From the NCBI RefSeq assembly GCF_000213175.1, contig NW_009799179.1:4814171-4878170 (forward strand): 64,000 nucleotides of DNA. The letters run 5' to 3'. Of the stretch, positions 59,755-64,000 are shown in pieces. The notes beneath the pieces were generated by a model that saw only the letters and a program-made list of their open reading frames with translations, had not been told where the DNA came from and searched no databases. Positions within the stretch are counted from its first letter, which is position 1, and each line of letters opens with the position of its first letter. Position numbers and translations under genes: made by a program. This stretch comes from Neurospora tetrasperma FGSC 2508 (Eukaryota > Ascomycota > Sordariomycetes > Sordariales > Sordariaceae).

Positions 59755-61425
59755 GTCTGATGACGGAGGAGAGAAAGGCCCCATAAGTTTCATTGGGGTA
59801 CCATTAGAATTCGAGTTCTTGCCGTTTTTGGAACGAGAGCGGGCATATTTCCAGTCACATATCGCTACGTCAATGAAGTCTATCGCTACAACAAACGTTT
59901 CGCTCCGAATCATACAGAGACAGCGAGTGAAAACAAAGGACTGGGGATGATAGGCGCATTTGCCAACACTCCAAGAACATGACTATCCTGATACTAGGTT
60001 TCCCCCATCTCGTCATCCCGCCATGACTCAGTCAACCTTGAACAGTCGACAGGTTCCCTGGCATTCGCCGTGACGGTGGCAGAACGGCAACATCTTGCCC
60101 AGCCTGGATGGGGAGATGAAGAACATCTTTGAGGCTAGGAAGCGGAAAATCAGTAGATGAAGGAAGTCGCATAGAGTACGGAGTAGCGCTATTGACGATG
60201 GTGATTGTGTCTTGAAAGTAATTTCGGTGCTGAAAAGCACGTACATCAAAGGAATCGAGGGCGAAGGGATAAAACGGGAACTGAAGAATAATAGGGCAAC
60301 TGGTGCATAACAACAGCATTTAGGGCGCAGCGATACATGGTTTAATTTAGAGGTTTATACGAGTTTTGGTTTATATATGAAGCCCGTGGCACAACGAAAG
60401 AACTGTGATGAATGTGTCAATGCCAGTAGATGATCAATCCGGCATGTATATTAGACCGGTTCTATTGGGGGCTTTCTGTTGAGATTTGCTGTACCAACGT
60501 TCTATCTAGAGTCATCTATCCGACGTTCGCTTTGAGTCAATTGCTAGTAAAGGCCTGAGGAGTCTATACCTCTTTCCCTTACTTTCTTTCCAACTCCCTT
60601 ATCCCTTTTGACCTGGGAATCCGCTATATCAACATCATTTTTCTATCTCCACTGTTTCTAAGGACTATGTCATCCTCTGGAAACCGAGACGAGCGTATTC
60701 TGGATTGGCCCGTCTCGTGTCGACGTTTGACGCGATATAAGCGGCCATCACCCCCGCGAGCAGGAACTCCGATGGCTTGGGCAGTCAAGAGATGATATAT
60801 CCACACCCCACATTACACCTTGTGTGCAAAACACCTGTTCCTAGGCCGCCAGTCTGTCGGAATGGTAGAGGGATCAAACCAAGCGATTCCAAGTTGGATT
60901 AGCAAGGTCAAGCTTGAGAGGACCGCGACTTCAAAATGCCTACTGCAGGATTCGCGGGGATGCCGATTATTCGTCCCTTTTGCTGTATCTTCGCGGATGG
61001 AGTTTGCCCTTTCGGACCTCCAATCAGTTCTCTATCATCCCTTAACCGAACTTACTTCTCGAGTCTGAGAGCAGGCAAGCGCTGCGAGCTCTTTGATCTT
61101 GTCTCACGAAGAAAGTTTCGCAAGCCCACGCTGGACGCGCCCACATAGTATACTCGGCGCGGCATTTACTGCCTATGCCAGCACTCAGCAACCCGCAAGT
61201 AAAAGGCACGAAACCCGGACAGCGGAAAGGCATGGCCGCTTCATCCGATCTTCGCCAGGTAGACCGTAGTCGTAAGAGCATTACGGCACGATTTGTTGTT
61301 TGGGTGAGTCAAGTTCGAGTGCAGGTTTACCACGCTTGGTGCCGCTCGACGCTTCACGTCCAATTTCGCTCTCTGAATGTCTTTTATCGAATATGCTGCA
61401 TGCATATGAATTTCTGGAAGTTCCA
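59755..61425. other. Convergent 1.7-kb region PAQR / BUB2
   Basis: Between two facing stop codons; it should contain both 3' UTRs. No gene is recognised; the short frames at 60820-61281 on both strands are mutually overlapping. Confidence 0.55.
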
Positions 61426-63233
61426 TCACTTGGCATGAACCACGATTTCAGCGTAGACATCGTCGGGTATCATTCGTATCACGGTCAAAGTGGTCCGCTT
61501 GATCAAATCAGCCTGAAGGGCAGGGAAAGATCGGAGCAGTTTGTTAGGACTGGGCAAAGACCAGCATGTCAGCATTTGAAAGTCCACCTCAGAAACGAGT
61601 TATCGATTGGAGGGATGTCATACCTGGGCGATTCCATGACCTTTGTGCGTATCATGATCAGCTGCGCAACGATGCACAAAATGTTAAGATGCGGACCGTA
61701 TGCGAAGAGGAAGTCCCACAGGCGTAGGACCTCGGGCAGAGGTGGCGTGCATGCGCACAACGTCAGTACGGAGGGGAATGCATAGATCTCGGCGGAGAGG
61801 TTCTTGGACATCAGGTAAAGACTGAGTTTTGGATCCACGATCGATAACACCTTGTCAACCAATGCCAGCCCTTTGTGCACTCCGTCGATTGCGCCGCGAA
61901 TGTAGCCGGGTAGCTCTTGCGTAAGAAGCTGGTGGAAGGCGACAAAGGCTTCGGCTTCGCTACGTGCAGCATACAGGAAAGGCGCGGCCAGCACGTTCAT
62001 TCCTTGTACATAGGTACCCGGTTCAGAGGCGACACCACTGGCCTCGGAGCCTTCAGTGGTCAAGGTCAAGGCACGCGCTCGACTTTTCGATGCCGGCGAG
62101 CCAGTGATGCTGTCGTGACCACTGGTTCCCGGACGACTTCCTGGTTCTGATGGCGCCGAGCGTCGCGAAAGACTGGCAATGCTATGGTCTCGGGTTCGAT
62201 CCCCGCGGGCATCGTGTAACCTCCAGGCGACGGCGTTAAGTAATCGAATTAGACTGGCTTCGCTAACGCGGCGTCGAAAGAGAGGATCGGTCGTAAGTGT
62301 ACGGAAAGTATCGTTGCGGATCTTCGAGTAGGCAGGGGATGCGCCGCGATGAATGAGGGAAAGGTAGGTGTCGGTTTCGATGATTGGGGCGTCAAGCAGG
62401 ATCAGCCATACGTATATGCGAAGGGAAGACTGTTTGGGATTGCTTGTTAGCGATTGCGCGCGCAAGCCAAAGCGCCTTGATGAAGGCGAGTATGTGTCTC
62501 TCACCATGCCGTCGCTATCGGATTTGACGCCCTGATCGAGGATCTTGAGTCGTGTGCTTTCGAGCGCCGTATCAACATCGCCGTTCGGGGGGCCTTCGCG
62601 CAACAACTTTTCGAGGGACATAGTGCTGGCAGTGGACGAGCTTGTGCCGCGCATGGCGCGCCTATTTGTGGCTGCCATGGTGCTGTATTGTTGGCCTAAT
62701 GGAATCGGGACAGGCGGGGCGTCACTGTTGGCGCGACCTCTTTGTGGTGTCGATCGATAGTTGAAACTTGCATGTCTAGTATGAGGCGAGGGCTGACCTG
62801 GGAGTAGGCGATGTTGATGTTGGGGCTGCTGCTGCGGTTGACGACGTGGTTGGGATTGCGGTTGCCCCTGGTGTTGCAGTTCCTGGTGCTGTTGCTGCTG
62901 CTGTTGTAACTGTAACCTCTGCTGGGAAATTAGGGACGGCTGAGGCAAGGCCTTTGCGCCGAGGCTGTGAGCCGATTGCAATCTCCTGAGCGACCTCTGG
63001 CCGATGAGGGTACCACCAACCGACAAAGTCGCAGTTTCATTGCCAGCAGCAGGGGATGGGGGTGGAAGGTGTGGAAGCGGGTGGAACGCACACATCGTCG
63101 TTGCCGAGGGGGCGGGTTGTGGAGGCCCTGCCACTGGAGCGCCTGGCGCCGTCGACAACAACGGCATCGCGTTTGTGCCTGGATCTCTACCTCTAACGCT
63201 GCCCGAGCTGGTGTTCTTTGTCGATAAGCTCAT
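61426..63233 (-). CDS. BUB2: Bub2/Cdc16-type mitotic checkpoint GAP (TBC domain)
   Basis: Three exons, 63233-62505, 62429-61624, 61549-61426; 552 aa. The first ~240 residues are a disordered extension rich in Pro and Gln (a Gln/His block around 107-145). The TBC domain has the Arg-finger motif IRNDTFRT (R286) and YVQGMNVLAAPFLY (Q385 of YxQ), then the diagnostic Bub2 block MSKNLSAEIYAFPSVLTLCA and PEVLRLWDFLFAYGPHLN. The last exon restores SPNKLLRSFPALQADLIK and ends VVHAK. Bub2 with Bfa1 inactivates the Tem1 GTPase and blocks mitotic exit/septation until the spindle is placed. A Ser/Arg-rich insert (~317-380) separates the Arg finger from YxQ. The 75-nt first intron (branch CTAAC) has no in-frame stop. 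Confidence 0.94.
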
Positions 63234-64000
63234 GGTGTCAAGTCGCAGATCGTGTGGCAAGATACTCTGGTACGTATGGTGCTGAAGCTTATTGTCCGGC
63301 AAATAAGTTGGGATGTAACGTGGAAGATGTGAAGAAGGGAGTGCGGACGCTGTTTGATTTTCGCCGTGCCTGGTTGCGCCTCGTTCCTACCTTGGCCGGG
63401 CACCAAGGTTTGTTCCAAGATTGCTGTTGGGCGTGCCAGAGAGGTTGGAGTGGTTGGGTGTTGCAGTTCGCAGCGTTGACGAGTTGATGTGGGAAGCGTA
63501 CCTCCTTATTGGCGACCTGGAACTGGCACCTCAGATGGGCGAGCAGGGCGAGTTACGGTTCGAGGTGAGTACACTACGCAGCACGCACGAAGCACGTTCC
63601 ACGCAAGGTACCCGACGTATGCCTGGAGTATTTCCCAGCTGAACTGCGGGTGGTTCGCTGATGTGGTGTCACCAACCCAATACTTGAAATTGGGACGCTG
63701 GGTGAAGTCTGGGACTACGAGAGCTCTTCAAAATGACTATACGAGGAACCTACAATGTCTGCGCCTTATAGTCGGTATAGGAAAATAGGATATCTAGGCC
63801 ATCATGCCCGCAACGGTTCATAGCAACTATAGTACACTACGCTACAAGTAGGCCAAGACGGGGTGGGGTAAGATCCGCGTAGTGCAAGGCCATGGTTTAT
63901 AATTAGATACATCGATGTTGCTTTGATGGGGCTGTTGTAGTGTACACTAGGCACATGCGTAGCGTACACTAATTCATTGTTGATATACACTGCACTATGT
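63234..64000. other. Upstream region of BUB2
   Basis: Should contain the BUB2 promoter. No gene seen. The last 180 nt hold several copies of a TAGTGTACACTA-like palindromic word (near 63828, 63936, 63958 and 63984), whose nature is unclear. Confidence 0.45.

Noticed and set aside
62193-62203. GGTTCGATCCC, a perfect tRNA B-box-like word
   Set aside because: It lies inside the BUB2 coding exon, and no acceptor-stem partner or A-box lies at the right distance upstream.

Overview
The window is nuclear DNA of a filamentous ascomycete, most probably a Sordariomycete. The genes carry short introns (about 54-212 nt) with GTAAGT/GTGAGT-type donors, CTAAC/CTGAC branch sites and YAG acceptors. Codon use is GC-leaning, intergenic DNA is long and rich in short TACC/GGTA motifs, and every recognisable protein is a fungal ortholog. 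Species cannot be named from sequence alone.

Layout. 1-5765: no convincing gene; one 190-bp mariner-type MITE (4011-4200). 5844-7748 (-): divergent protein kinase. 7749-14408: mostly gene-free, with a small ORF candidate, a possible decayed gene (about 11585-12660) and a long CT-rich leader. 14409-17658 (+): Zn2Cys6 transcription factor. 17659-23237: gene-free. 23238-24627 (+): TauD/TfdA-type dioxygenase. 24628-29302: gene-free. 29303-44336 is gene-dense: CDC14 (-), PCC1 (+), SR-domain WDR5/Swd3 (-), ISC1 (+), an AGC/NDR kinase (-) and a nuclear FKBP (-). 44337-47429: gene-free. 47430-49719 (-): membrane GT2-like glycosyltransferase. 49720-55889: no gene, but a 332-bp TA-flanked MITE (52668-52999). 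55890-56673 (-): THOC5. 58282-59754 (+): PAQR/Izh3 protein. 61426-63233 (-): BUB2.

Main discovery. The AGC/NDR kinase at 38599-41543 looks like the ortholog of Fusarium PUK1 (Neurospora stk-21). Its kinase domain has an in-frame TAG exactly where the invariant Asp-Trp-Trp-Ser motif needs its first Trp. The codon lies in the loop of an 8-bp RNA hairpin, and the coding frame continues intact for 410 more codons. This is the signature of a premature stop rewritten to UGG by A-to-I mRNA editing during sexual development. Known orthologs of this class were reported with tandem UAGUAG; here the second codon is already TGG, so a single edit would restore the kinase.

How genes relate. CDC14 (mitotic-exit phosphatase) and BUB2 (GAP controlling the Tem1-class GTPase) act in one pathway but are 30 kb apart, so this is neighbourhood rather than a cluster. 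WDR5/Swd3 (H3K4 methylation), THOC5 (mRNA export), the FKBP (nucleolar/chromatin) and PCC1 (tRNA t6A) are nuclear housekeeping genes. ISC1 and the PAQR protein act in sphingolipid and sterol/zinc membrane physiology. Three introns (TF 57 nt, GT 126 nt, BUB2 75 nt) are multiples of three without stops, so plain ORF calling would mistranslate them as protein.
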